Positions 50,539 to 58,640 of a stretch of 64,000 nucleotides of DNA are shown here, in pieces. The DNA is taken from assembly GCA_035510155.1 (NCBI GenBank), contig DATKHR010000379.1, positions 1-64,000 on the forward strand. Reading direction: 5' to 3'. The stretch is from DATKHR01 sp035510155 (GTDB lineage: Bacteria; Acidobacteriota; Vicinamibacteria; Vicinamibacterales; CAVVIG01). The notes beneath the pieces were generated by a model, which was not told the DNA's origin, did no database searches, and saw only the letters and a list, made by a program, of their open reading frames with translations. Position 1 is the stretch's first letter. Each line of letters begins with the position of its first letter. The position numbers and the translations under genes were made by a program.

Positions 50539-51102
50539 TTGGCAGCTTCGGTGATGGCGCTGACCGGCCACGCCCCGATCCGACCCGCGATGGATTCCGA
50601 CGTGGCGTCGGCCGCGCGGGGGGATTCGTCGGCCTTCGAGCGCCTGTATCGGTCGCACGTGGCAAAGATTCACAGCTTGACGCGGCGTATGCTGGGCACG
50701 CACGAGGCCGACGAGGTCACGCAGGATGTCTTCGTGCGTGCCTGGCAGAAACTCGGCCAGTTCCGCGGCGAGTCGGCCTTCGCAACCTGGCTCCACCGTC
50801 TCGCGATCAACGTGGTCATCGAGCGGCGGCGGTCATTTGCGATCCATCGCGGGCGGATCGCCGACGACCCCGGCGCGCTCGACCTCGTGACCGTGGCGCC
50901 AGCGCGGGCGGATCTGGCGGTCGACTTCGAGGCCGCGGTCGAGCAGCTGCCGTCCGGCGCGCGCGCGATTTTCGTGCTGCACGACGTCGAAGGCTACAAG
51001 CATCGCGAGATCGCCGAACGCCTTGACATCACCACGGGTACGTCGAAACGGCAATTGCACCGGGCGCGCATGCTGATGCGAAGACACTTGAGCGGGCAAT
51101 GA
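50539..51102 (+). CDS. ECF sigma factor (SigE/RpoE-like)
   Basis: A 187-residue ECF sigma factor. Region 2 is near 32-100 (AFERLYRSHVAKIHSLTRRM, then VTQDVFVRAWQKLGQFRGES) and region 4 near 125-180 (LPSGARAIFVLHDVEGYKHR, then TGTSKRQLHRARMLMRRHL). The start is TTG 50539 or the better-looking ATG 50554. It overlaps the anti-sigma gene (ATGA). It lies 110 bases after the RND gene and is probably transcribed separately. Its regulon is not visible beyond the linked genes. Confidence 0.9.
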   Translation: MAASVMALTGHAPIRPAMDSDVASAARGDSSAFERLYRSHVAKIHSLTRRMLGTHEADEVTQDVFVRAWQKLGQFRGESAFATWLHRLAINVVIERRRSFAIHRGRIADDPGALDLVTVAPARADLAVDFEAAVEQLPSGARAIFVLHDVEGYKHREIAERLDITTGTSKRQLHRARMLMRRHLSGQ

Positions 51103-51806
51103 CGATGCATGAGGAATGGACGGACAGACTCTCGGACTATCTGGACGGGGAGCTCGCACCTGGCGAGCGTGCAGAAGTGGACGGCCACCTGAGAACCTGC
51201 TCAGAATGCACGGCGGTCTTGAACGATCTGAAGCGCATCCTCGGGCAGGCGCAGGCGCTCAGCGCGCGCCCTCCCCAGAGGGACCTCTGGCCGGGTATTG
51301 CCGGCCGCATCGAGAAGATCGCAGCGCCGCGGCGAATCTCCTTCACGCTGCCCCAATTCGCTGCAGCTGCTGTCGTGTTGATGGCGATTTCCGCAACGAT
51401 CGCGGTCAAGGTGATCGCGCCGGCCACGATGAACGAGATAGCGGGAATGCGCCCGTCCATGGCTCCACCAGCCGCGTCACCGGGGAGTGGAGCTCCCGGG
51501 GCAGGTGATGACCGGGGGGCCTCGCGCGATCTCGCCGCTCTACCCGTGAGCCTTGCCGACGCGCAATACGATGCCGCGGTGGCCGATCTCGAGAAGGCGC
51601 TGAAGAACGGGCGCGGAAAGCTCGACAAGGCCACTATCGAGATCGTCGAGCACAATCTCCAGATCATCGACCAGGCCATCGCGCAGGCACGCGACGCGCT
51701 CGCTGTCGACCCGGCCAACGCATACTTGAGCGGCCATCTGGTCGAGACGCGGCGGCGGAAGTTGGATCTGCTCCGGCGCGCCGCGGCGCTCGCAGAAACG
51801 GACTGA
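51099..51806 (+). CDS. Zinc-finger anti-sigma factor
   Basis: A 235-residue protein coupled to the sigma gene by ATGA. Residues 10-45 carry the zf-HC2 signature: LSDYLDGELAPGERAEVDGH, then HLRTCSECTAVL (His-x3-Cys-x2-Cys). A membrane helix is near 88-108 (AAAAVVLMAISATIAVKVIA), and the rest is a Pro/Gly stretch followed by a helical extracytoplasmic domain with YDAAVADLEKALKNGRGKLD. Keeps the partner sigma factor at the membrane until a signal is sensed. Confidence 0.87.
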   Translation: MTMHEEWTDRLSDYLDGELAPGERAEVDGHLRTCSECTAVLNDLKRILGQAQALSARPPQRDLWPGIAGRIEKIAAPRRISFTLPQFAAAAVVLMAISATIAVKVIAPATMNEIAGMRPSMAPPAASPGSGAPGAGDDRGASRDLAALPVSLADAQYDAAVADLEKALKNGRGKLDKATIEIVEHNLQIIDQAIAQARDALAVDPANAYLSGHLVETRRRKLDLLRRAAALAETD

Positions 51807-51815
51807 GGACCAACG

Positions 51816-53120
51816 ATGATTCCTGCACTCCTGATCGCGACGATGGCGGTGACGGCGACGGACCAGACCGTTCAGGTCGCCAAAGGCACAAAGCTCGTCG
51901 TCAACAACTTCGCCGGCGACGTGAACGTCAAGACCTGGGACAAGGACAGCGTCCGAGTCGAAGTGAACCATTCCGATCGCGAGACCATTGACATCAAGCA
52001 AGTCGATCAGACGCTGAGCGTGCGATCGCGATCGACGCGCGGCGGGCCGCCGCGCTCGCTCGACTACACGATCACGATGCCCGGATGGATGTCGATCGGC
52101 GTCAGCGGCACCTATGCGGACATCGTGATCGAAGGCGCGGGAGGCGACGTCAGCGTCGAAACGACGCACGGTGACATTACGGTCCGTGGCGGCTCCGGCT
52201 TCGTTTCGCTGAAGTCGGTGCAAGGCGCGATCGTCGTCGAGAAATCCAAGGGACGCGTCGAAGTGCGCGCCGTAAACGAGGGCATCCGCCTCGCTGACAT
52301 CAGCGGCGACCTGTCGGCGGAGTCGACCAACGGCAGCATCATCCTCGATCGAATCGATTCGGCGAACGTGGATCTCTATACCGTCAACGGGAACATCTCC
52401 TACGACGGCCCGATCAAGGATAGAGGGCTCTATCGTCTGACGACGCACAACGGGCTGATTGCGCTGCCGATCGCCGAACGCGCGAACATCACGCTGTCGG
52501 CCCGCACCTACAACGGCTCGATCCGCTCGACGTTCCCGTTGCCCGGCGACGACTCGGAGCGGCGCGGCAAGCGGGTCTCGCTCACGCTCGGCAATGGGAG
52601 CGCGCACGTCGAGCTCGAGTCTTTCAGCGGGGCCATTGCTCTGCGACGCCCGGGAGAAGCGCGCCCTGAGACGGAGCGGCGGCGCCGGGATAGAGGCAAC
52701 CGCGACCACGATCTCGACGTTGGCCCGCCGAACCCGCCAAGCCCGGCGAACCCGCCTGACCCGCCCGTTCCTCCGCGCACACCGGGACCGAAAGACAAGA
52801 CTGACAAGAACAAGGACAAGCCCAAAGGCGATCGCTTCGATCCCGGCGATTGGGGCGTCGAGGATCTCCACGCCGTGATTGCCGAAGCGGTTGCCGCGGC
52901 ACATGCAGCCATCCCGCAGGCAATGGCCGAAGCCCGGGCAGCCATTCCGGACGCCGCGAGCGAGGCCTTAGCGTCGCTGCCGGAAGCCCTCGACGAGGCG
53001 ATAGCGGCGTTGCCACGGACCATCGACGACGCGATCGCCGGGGCGGGCCTCCGAGCGGCGCCGTGGCCGATGCCGCTGCCGAGCCCCCGACCGACGCCGC
53101 GACCGGACCCGCGCCGATGA
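51816..53120 (+). CDS. DUF4097-type beta-solenoid envelope protein
   Basis: A 434-residue protein 9 bases after the anti-sigma gene. A short hydrophobic N terminus (IPALLIATMAVTATD) could be a signal. Residues 20-270 form a DUF4097 right-handed solenoid with repeats such as GDVSVETTHGDITVRGGSG and GDLSAESTNGSIILDR. The C-terminal third is a Pro/Lys/Asp linker, then an Ala-rich amphipathic stretch and a Pro/Arg tail. DUF4097 proteins are often linked to sigma/anti-sigma systems; their role is unknown. Its stop lies 2 bases from convergent folK. Confidence 0.8.
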   Translation: MIPALLIATMAVTATDQTVQVAKGTKLVVNNFAGDVNVKTWDKDSVRVEVNHSDRETIDIKQVDQTLSVRSRSTRGGPPRSLDYTITMPGWMSIGVSGTYADIVIEGAGGDVSVETTHGDITVRGGSGFVSLKSVQGAIVVEKSKGRVEVRAVNEGIRLADISGDLSAESTNGSIILDRIDSANVDLYTVNGNISYDGPIKDRGLYRLTTHNGLIALPIAERANITLSARTYNGSIRSTFPLPGDDSERRGKRVSLTLGNGSAHVELESFSGAIALRRPGEARPETERRRRDRGNRDHDLDVGPPNPPSPANPPDPPVPPRTPGPKDKTDKNKDKPKGDRFDPGDWGVEDLHAVIAEAVAAAHAAIPQAMAEARAAIPDAASEALASLPEALDEAIAALPRTIDDAIAGAGLRAAPWPMPLPSPRPTPRPDPRR

Positions 53121-53122
53121 CG

Positions 53123-53578
53123 CTAGGAGAGTTTGTCGAGGAGCTCGGCGACCGTCAGCCGCGTCACGGGCTCGTGGAAGTCGGGCGCAATTTCCGCCAG
53201 CGGCTCGAGCACGAAGCGGCGCTCCCGGAATCGCGGGTGTGGGATGACAAGACCCGCTTCATCCACGGTGAGATCGCCAAACAGGATCAGGTCGAGGTCG
53301 AGCGTGCGGGGAGCGTTCTCATATGGGCGCTCGCGACCGCGCTCGCGCTCGATGGCCAGGAGGGCGTCGAGGAGCACCCGCGCAGACAGATCGGTCTCGC
53401 CCACGGCCGCGGCGTTCAGGAACAGCGGCTGCGGTCCGGTGACGCCAATCGGAGCGGTCTCGTAGTACCTCGACACTTTCAGCTTCCGGATGAACGCGTG
53501 GAGGCGGGCAACGGCGTGATCGAGGTGTGACACCCGGTCGCCGAGATTGCTTCCCAATGCGATTGCCGCGGTCGTCAA
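53123..53578 (-). CDS. folK: HPPK, 2-amino-4-hydroxy-6-hydroxymethyldihydropteridine pyrophosphokinase
   Basis: Transfers pyrophosphate to the pterin in folate synthesis. The 151-residue product (TTG start at 53578) has IALGSNLGDRVSHLDHAVAR at the start, the substrate loop YETAPIG, the catalytic segment with RGRERPYENAPRTLDLDLIL near 85-104, and IPHPRFRERRFVLEPLAEI. Upstream in-frame sequence overlaps the ferritin-like gene and is not conserved, so the TTG immediately before the family N terminus is preferred. Other fol genes are not adjacent. Confidence 0.93.
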   Translation of the reverse strand: MTTAAIALGSNLGDRVSHLDHAVARLHAFIRKLKVSRYYETAPIGVTGPQPLFLNAAAVGETDLSARVLLDALLAIERERGRERPYENAPRTLDLDLILFGDLTVDEAGLVIPHPRFRERRFVLEPLAEIAPDFHEPVTRLTVAELLDKLS

Positions 53579-53639
53579 TAGAGTGTCCCCGCTGACCTCA
53601 GGGCCGAACGGCCCCGCGTCCAGCCGAACGACGTCCGTG

Positions 53640-54140
53640 CTATTCGATCCAGCGGGTCGGCAGGACTTCCCCGTGCGACGGCCCGAGAACCTGACCGCGG
53701 CGGCCCAGGAGGTCGGTCCGTCCGGCCAGCGCCTGATCGAAGAAGCGCTTGTGCTCCAGCGCTTCGCCCAGAATGACGCGCAGCATCTTCGCGTCCCGGG
53801 CGTTCGCGAGGGAGTCGACGCGCGGTCTCCAGCGATCCACGAACGCCTGCGCCTCCCTCGCGTCTTCTTCAATAGCCGTGCGGGCAGCCGCCGCTCGGTC
53901 GATTGCCCGACCGGGTGCCCGGCGATCATCGCGGGTGGCGGATACCTCTGGCGGAGTCCCGCCGAGCTGGGTGATCGCAGCAGCCACCCAAGAGAGCTGC
54001 GTCTCCTCGCGACTGATGACGTATTGATAGGTGTTATTGATGTCGTACTGGCCGATCTGGCGGGCGCTCGCCTGATGCCGCTGAAACGCTTCGAGCCTCT
54101 CGCGATAGAAGTCCTGCAGCAACGGGAGCAGGTCGCTCAC
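53640..54140 (-). CDS. Ferritin-like four-helix protein (hypothetical)
   Basis: A 166-residue soluble helical protein. Four helices are evident, with acid/histidine residues in the arrangement of ferritin-like diiron proteins: DFYRERLEAFQRHQASAR, YQYVISREETQLSWVAAAI, EDAREAQAFVDRW, and LGEALEHKRFFDQAL with an ExxxH motif. Actual iron binding is not shown. The GTG at 54140 overlaps the dksA-like stop (GTGA), so the pair is coupled; this link suggests a stress-response role. The family name is a suggestion. Confidence 0.6.
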   Translation of the reverse strand: MSDLLPLLQDFYRERLEAFQRHQASARQIGQYDINNTYQYVISREETQLSWVAAAITQLGGTPPEVSATRDDRRAPGRAIDRAAAARTAIEEDAREAQAFVDRWRPRVDSLANARDAKMLRVILGEALEHKRFFDQALAGRTDLLGRRGQVLGPSHGEVLPTRWIE

Positions 54141-54484
54141 GAGCTCTGTTTTTCCTTGCAGGTGATGCAGACCCTGGTCCAGGGAATGGCGTTGAGCCGG
54201 GCCGGCGCAATGGCTTCGCCGCAATCACGGCAGACACCGTAAGTGCCCTTCTCGAGCCGGAAGAGAGCCTCCTCGATCGCCTGCAGAATCTTGGCGTCAG
54301 TCTGCTTCAACTTCAGCTGGATGTGCACCTCGTTGTTGCCGCTCGCCTGATCAGCCATGTCGCCCTGGCGGGTGTTGTTCTCCATCGAGGCCTGCAGCGG
54401 CTTGATGCCGCCCGCACCGAGGATCTCGCCCCGTTTTTTCAGTAACGCGTCTTTATAGATCTGCATGTCTGTCCGTGGGTCCAT
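54137..54484 (-). CDS. DksA/TraR-family zinc-finger protein
   Basis: A 115-residue protein with an N-terminal coiled coil (YKDALLKKRGEILGA, then EVHIQLKLKQTDAKILQAIE) and a C-terminal four-cysteine zinc finger (YGVCRDCGEAI and WTRVCITC). It is the DksA/TraR/YocK class, which acts in the RNA polymerase secondary channel or as small stress regulators; the usual two acidic coil-tip residues of DksA are not clear, so full DksA function is uncertain. It starts at ATG 54484 or 54466. Confidence 0.88.
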   Translation of the reverse strand: MDPRTDMQIYKDALLKKRGEILGAGGIKPLQASMENNTRQGDMADQASGNNEVHIQLKLKQTDAKILQAIEEALFRLEKGTYGVCRDCGEAIAPARLNAIPWTRVCITCKEKQSS

Positions 54485-54515
54485 CGTGACTCTTTACACG
54501 TTAGACGAACATCCG

Positions 54516-54524
54516 ATCATAGCA
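54516..54524 (-). promoter_or_regulatory. Extended -10 (TGC-TATGAT) before the dksA-like gene
   Basis: On the minus strand TGCTATGAT lies about 32 bases upstream of the ATG, in the 47-base gap after the ybbP-like gene. No -35 is recognisable, so it is a -10-dominant promoter like those of tatA and ffh. Confidence 0.45.
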
Positions 54525-54531
54525 CCGACGC

Positions 54532-57054
54532 CTACTCGGCGCGAAGGGTCGAGAGCGGCTTGTTCCGCAGGACGTCGAGACTCGAGAGCACGCCGATGGC
54601 GGCCACGAGCATCGACGTGAGGACGACCCCGGCGATGTGCTCGCTCGGGAAGATCCGCCACGGGATCTCGAGCGCGTATCGGCTGACGCCCCACGTGAGT
54701 ACGATAGCGCCCAGCGAGCCGACGAGCCCCGCGAGCGATCCGAGGACTCCATATTCCAACAGGAGCATCCGGGCGATTGTGCGCGTATTGGCGCCCAGCG
54801 TCTTGAAGACGGCGGCCTCGTACAGCCGCTGGAACTTTGTCATCGCGACGGCACCGATGAGAATCAACGCCCCGCTGAAGAGCACCAGACCGCCCACCAC
54901 CGTGATGGCCAGCGTCACCTTGGACATCACGTCGCGAACGGTCTCGAGAACCTCGCGAAAGTCAATGACCGAGACATTGGGGAACTTCTCGACGAGATCG
55001 TGTTGGAATCGGGCGCGCTCGGTCGGGTCCTGCGGCCCCTTGATCGGCGAGACGAAGGTCTGCGGTACGCGATCGAGCGAACCCGGCCGGAAGACAAACA
55101 TGAAGCCGCCGTTGCGCGATTGGCGCCACTCGACGTCGCGAACGCTCGTCACCCTCGCACTGACCGACTGCCCGAGGATATCGAAGCGCATCGTGTCCCC
55201 GACGTGGATGTTGAACCGCTCGCGAATGCCTCGCTCGATCGAGACTTCCGGGTCCGTCGACGGACCGTTCCAGAACGCCCCTTCCCGCACCCGCTCGTTC
55301 GCCTCGAGGTGGTCACGGTAGGTGATGGTGTATTCACGCGCCAACGACCCGCGCCGGCGAACGTCCTCGACCCCCTCTATGTCCGTCTGGCGCCCCGACA
55401 CCCCGGTCACGCGCGCGCGCATCACCGGAATGAGCTGGATTTCCCCCGCCCTGCTGGCGACAAATGCGCGCACCCCGTCAGCCTGCCTTGGCTGGATGTC
55501 GAGCAGAAACATGTCGGGAGCGTCCTCGGACACCTGGAGCGAGAACTCGCTCAACAGCGTCGCCTGCAGCGAACGCACGCCGACGATGAAGAAGGCGCCG
55601 AGACCGACCGCCAGCAGAATCACTCTCGTTTGGTTGCCCGGCCGCGATAGGTGCAGCACCGCGTGCCGCAGCGGAAACGAACGCGAGCTCGCCAGAGGCG
55701 ACACGAGCGCCACGAGCGCCCGCCCGGCCAGCTGCAACACGAAGGCGAGCCCGGCGAAGCTCGCGCACACGATGAGGCCGATTCTGAGCGACGCGGCCTG
55801 CCAGGCCGTGATCGCCACGAGCCCGGCCGCGATGGCCACCAGCGCCGCCACGCCGAGCCAATCTCGATGGCGCCGGACGGCTTCGTCCCGTAGCAGCAGC
55901 GATGGCCTGATGAACCTCACCTGCAGCAGCGGCGCGAGCGAGAACAGCAGCGACACGAGCACGCCGATGCCGATGCCCTGAAGGGCTGCGCTCCACGCCA
56001 CACCGTAATGCGCCTGTGCAAAGAGAGACGATGAAGATCCGAGCGCGAGCGGAATCGACGCGACCGCGGCGGCCGCGAGCGCGACGCCGAGCAGGCTGCC
56101 CGCGAGGCCCAGCGCGACGACTTGCAGAATGTAGACGGCGATGATCTGCGCGCTTCTCGATCCCACGCATTTGAGCACGGCGATGCTGCGAATCTTCTGC
56201 AAAATGAACACGCGGGTGACGCTCGAGACGGCGATCCCTCCGAGGATGACGATGACCAGGCCGACCAGACTGAGATAGTTCTCTGCGCGGTCGAAGTCGC
56301 GCCCGACCTGATCCTCGTTCGAGCGGTACGACCGGACGTTGATGAATTCGTCGCGCAACTCCCGTCGGAGCGCCCTTACCAGCGGATCGATGCGATCGTC
56401 GGGGACTTTCGCCTGCAGTTGCCGCCCCGCCCGGCTGCCGAAAGCGAGAAGGCCGGTCGACGGCAGATCCGCATAGTCGATCAACATCCGCGGACCGAGG
56501 CTGAAACCGCCCACGCCGCGCCCGGGCTCCCTTGCGAGGACAGCCCGGATCGTGAACGCCGTCTGTCCGATGACAATCGAATCGCCCACGTTGACCCCGA
56601 GCGCGGTCAGCAGTTCGGGCCGTACGATTGCCCCATGTCCTTCGACGAGAGCATGCCCGAACGGCTGATCGCCCTGCAGCGTCAGGACTCCATACAGTGG
56701 AAACCCGGCCTGTACGGCCCTCAACTCCACCATTTTCGCGATCGGCCGCCCGTCGGCCGGCCGCGCCATCGTCGGCGTCTCGATCGTTTCTGTGCGCGCC
56801 GTCGCGCCAGCCTCAGCGAGACGCCGATCGATCGTCGATCGCGCCAGCTCCGACCACTCGCGATTGGTCCCGATCGCCACATCGGCGGCGATTAGTGCCT
56901 TCGCCTCGGTGCCGAACACGACGCGCGCGCTCTGAATGACCGACCGCAGCGCGACAATGGCGGCGACGCCGACGGCGATACAGACGAAGAAGAACAAGAG
57001 GCGGCGCCACGAGGCGCGCGTCTCGCGAACGGCCATGCGAAGGACGAATCTCAT
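54532..57054 (-). CDS. YbbP-like ABC permease (large FtsX/MacB type)
   Basis: An 840-residue permease with an N-terminal helix (RRLLFFFVCIAVGVAAIVAL near 17), a periplasmic domain, three central helices around 265-370, two more helices near 400-450, a second periplasmic domain (about 490-700) and three C-terminal helices (VVGGLVLFSGALILIGAVAM; YGVLGSLAGLVGSLGAIVLT; IAGVVLTSMLVAAIGVLSSL). This ten-helix duplicated layout is that of YbbP. It overlaps the ATPase gene (ATGA). With TesA it forms the known YbbA-YbbP-TesA grouping, thought to extract lipid-linked substrates. Confidence 0.9.
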   Translation of the reverse strand: MRFVLRMAVRETRASWRRLLFFFVCIAVGVAAIVALRSVIQSARVVFGTEAKALIAADVAIGTNREWSELARSTIDRRLAEAGATARTETIETPTMARPADGRPIAKMVELRAVQAGFPLYGVLTLQGDQPFGHALVEGHGAIVRPELLTALGVNVGDSIVIGQTAFTIRAVLAREPGRGVGGFSLGPRMLIDYADLPSTGLLAFGSRAGRQLQAKVPDDRIDPLVRALRRELRDEFINVRSYRSNEDQVGRDFDRAENYLSLVGLVIVILGGIAVSSVTRVFILQKIRSIAVLKCVGSRSAQIIAVYILQVVALGLAGSLLGVALAAAAVASIPLALGSSSSLFAQAHYGVAWSAALQGIGIGVLVSLLFSLAPLLQVRFIRPSLLLRDEAVRRHRDWLGVAALVAIAAGLVAITAWQAASLRIGLIVCASFAGLAFVLQLAGRALVALVSPLASSRSFPLRHAVLHLSRPGNQTRVILLAVGLGAFFIVGVRSLQATLLSEFSLQVSEDAPDMFLLDIQPRQADGVRAFVASRAGEIQLIPVMRARVTGVSGRQTDIEGVEDVRRRGSLAREYTITYRDHLEANERVREGAFWNGPSTDPEVSIERGIRERFNIHVGDTMRFDILGQSVSARVTSVRDVEWRQSRNGGFMFVFRPGSLDRVPQTFVSPIKGPQDPTERARFQHDLVEKFPNVSVIDFREVLETVRDVMSKVTLAITVVGGLVLFSGALILIGAVAMTKFQRLYEAAVFKTLGANTRTIARMLLLEYGVLGSLAGLVGSLGAIVLTWGVSRYALEIPWRIFPSEHIAGVVLTSMLVAAIGVLSSLDVLRNKPLSTLRAE

Positions 57055-57899
57055 TGCGGATTGCGGACTGCGGATTCCACCCCAGGGCGGCTGCCGCCCT
57101 GGGGGCCCCGGGATTGCGGACTGATTGCAGGTTGTGGATTGATAGCCGATTGCGGATTGCGGTTTGCCGACTGGGGATTGGCCGAGAACCGCGCTCCAGA
57201 ATCCGCAGTCCGCACTCCGGGATCCGCAATAGAAAGGGTGCTGTCGATAACGCGCCCGTCGCGCAGGACGAGCGTGCCGTCGGCCATCGCCGCCAGCTCC
57301 GCGTCATGCGTCACGAGGACGATCGTGCTTCCCCGCCGGGCATGCACGGTCCGCAAGAGATCCATGATGTGCCGGCCGTTGCTGCTGTCGAGATTGCCGG
57401 TCGGCTCGTCCGCCAGGACGATCGATGGATCGTTGGCCAGGGCGCGCGCGAGCGCGACGCGTTGCTGCTCGCCGCCTGACAGCTGCGACGGGTAGTGATG
57501 GGACCGTCCGCGCAATCCGACCTCGTCGAGCAGCGCTTCCGTTCGCCGGCGCGTATCGCCGACGCCGGCGATTTCCATGGGCACTGCGATGTTCTCGTAG
57601 GCCGTAAGCGACGGAATCAGGTGAAAGAACTGGAACACGAAGCCGATCTTCTCGCCGCGCAGCTTCGCGAGCGAGTCCTCGTCGAGGCGCGTGATGTCGA
57701 CGCCGTCAATGACGACCTGCCCCGACGTCGGCGCATCGAGGCCGGCAATCAGCCCGAGCAAGGTGGACTTGCCGCTTCCCGACGGCCCGACCACGGCGGC
57801 AAACTGACCCTTGGGAATCTCCAGTGTCAACGGATGCAGAATCGTGAGCGGTTCGCTGCCGCTCATGACGGTTTTCGAGACCTCGCGCAACTCGATCAT
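57051..57899 (-). CDS. YbbA-like ABC ATPase with repeat-coded C-terminal tail
   Basis: A 282-residue ATPase; the first 225 residues are a normal LolD/YbbA subunit: GPSGSGKSTLLGLIAGLDAP near 39-58, VFQFFHLIPSLTAYENIAVP, LSGGEQQRVALARALANDP near 143, VLADEPTGNLDSS. ATG 57899 overlaps the tesA stop (ATGA). Residues 227-282 are a low-complexity tail (NPQS/NRNPQSA-type) encoded by inverted GGATTGCGGA-type repeats and a perfect 12-base hairpin. The tail is in frame up to the permease start, so it is probably translated. Confidence 0.9.
   Translation of the reverse strand: MIELREVSKTVMSGSEPLTILHPLTLEIPKGQFAAVVGPSGSGKSTLLGLIAGLDAPTSGQVVIDGVDITRLDEDSLAKLRGEKIGFVFQFFHLIPSLTAYENIAVPMEIAGVGDTRRRTEALLDEVGLRGRSHHYPSQLSGGEQQRVALARALANDPSIVLADEPTGNLDSSNGRHIMDLLRTVHARRGSTIVLVTHDAELAAMADGTLVLRDGRVIDSTLSIADPGVRTADSGARFSANPQSANRNPQSAINPQPAISPQSRGPQGGSRPGVESAVRNPQ
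57054..57235. repeat. GGATTGCGGA repeat cluster within the ATPase gene
   Basis: Repeated and inverted 7- to 10-base units (GGATTGCGGA, GCGGACTGCGGATT; complements AATCCGCAGTCCGC at 57199-57212) surround a GC-rich hairpin. All lie in the last quarter of the ATPase reading frame. Confidence 0.75.
57080..57104. repeat. Perfect 12-base inverted repeat with one-base loop
   Basis: CCCCAGGGCGGC - T - GCCGCCCTGGGG. In RNA this makes a very stable stem about 27 bases before the ybbP-like start codon. It is not followed by a U-tract, so it is not an ordinary terminator; it could pause polymerase or shield the ribosome site. Confidence 0.75.
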
Positions 57900-58615
57900 G
57901 ATCCAGAACGCCCCTCGCCCTTTTGCTCCTCCGCCAGCGGTTTGAGCACGCGCCACACATTGTCGGCCACGACGCGCGCACCGGCGGCAGTCGGATGAAT
58001 CCCATCTGGCTGATTCAGTTGGTCAATCCCGGCGACGTTCCACAGCAGGAACGGCACGAACGGGATTCGGTATTGCTCGGCAAGCGCCGGGTACACCCTG
58101 TGAAACGAGACGGTGTAGTCGCGACCGTAGTTCGGCGGCGCCTCCATCCCCGCCAGGATCACTTGCACGTGCCGGGCTTGTGCGCGCTCGATGATCTCTG
58201 ACAGATTGCGCTTCAACGCCTCCGGCGGCAGCCCCCGCAGGCCATCGTTTCCGCCGAGCGCCACGACGAGAATCCGTACGTCACCCTGAAGCGCCCAGTC
58301 GAGTCGGGACAGGCCGCCGGCGGATGTGTCACCCGAGACGCCGGCGTTGACGACCTCGTAGTCGAGCCCCTCGCCCTTGAGACGCTGTTGCAGCAAGCTT
58401 GGGTACGCCTGATCGACCGGCAGGCCGAGCCCGGCGGTCAGGCTGTCGCCGAGAATGACGATTCTCGGCAGCGGCTTTGCCCGCGCCTCGGTGCTTGTGG
58501 CCCTCGCGTTATCGGTGCCAGCCGACTTGTTGTCGTGTGCCTCGTCGCGACCTCCGCACGCCACTATCGAGATCGTGGCCAAAAGCAACGCCGCCGCCCG
58601 CAGTCGATGCGCCAT
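57896..58615 (-). CDS. tesA: SGNH-hydrolase acyl-CoA thioesterase/lysophospholipase (TesA-like), lipoprotein
   Basis: A 239-residue GDSL/SGNH esterase. Residues 1-20 form a lipoprotein signal (AALLLATISIVAC, Cys20). The catalytic serine is in GDSLTAGLGLPVDQAYPSLL near 57, the oxyanion Gly/Asn are in NAGVSGD and GGNDGLRGLP, and the Asp-x-x-His pair is in DGIHPTAAGARVVA near 209. It is first in the tesA - ybbA - ybbP string, in the same order as the E. coli neighbourhood but all on one strand. AGAGGGGA precedes ATG 58615. Confidence 0.92.
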   Translation of the reverse strand: MAHRLRAAALLLATISIVACGGRDEAHDNKSAGTDNARATSTEARAKPLPRIVILGDSLTAGLGLPVDQAYPSLLQQRLKGEGLDYEVVNAGVSGDTSAGGLSRLDWALQGDVRILVVALGGNDGLRGLPPEALKRNLSEIIERAQARHVQVILAGMEAPPNYGRDYTVSFHRVYPALAEQYRIPFVPFLLWNVAGIDQLNQPDGIHPTAAGARVVADNVWRVLKPLAEEQKGEGRSGS

Positions 58616-58628
58616 TCCCCTCTTGAAG

Positions 58629-58635
58629 TATTCTA
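58629..58635. promoter_or_regulatory. Symmetric -10 element shared by zwf and tesA
   Basis: Within GTATTCTAC, TATTCT (58629-58634) points right and TAGAAT (58635-58630) points left. The rightward one ends 6 bases before the zwf ATG at 58641; the leftward one places a start near 58623, just before the tesA ribosome site. No -35 is visible. Confidence 0.4.
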
Positions 58636-58640
58636 CCGGG

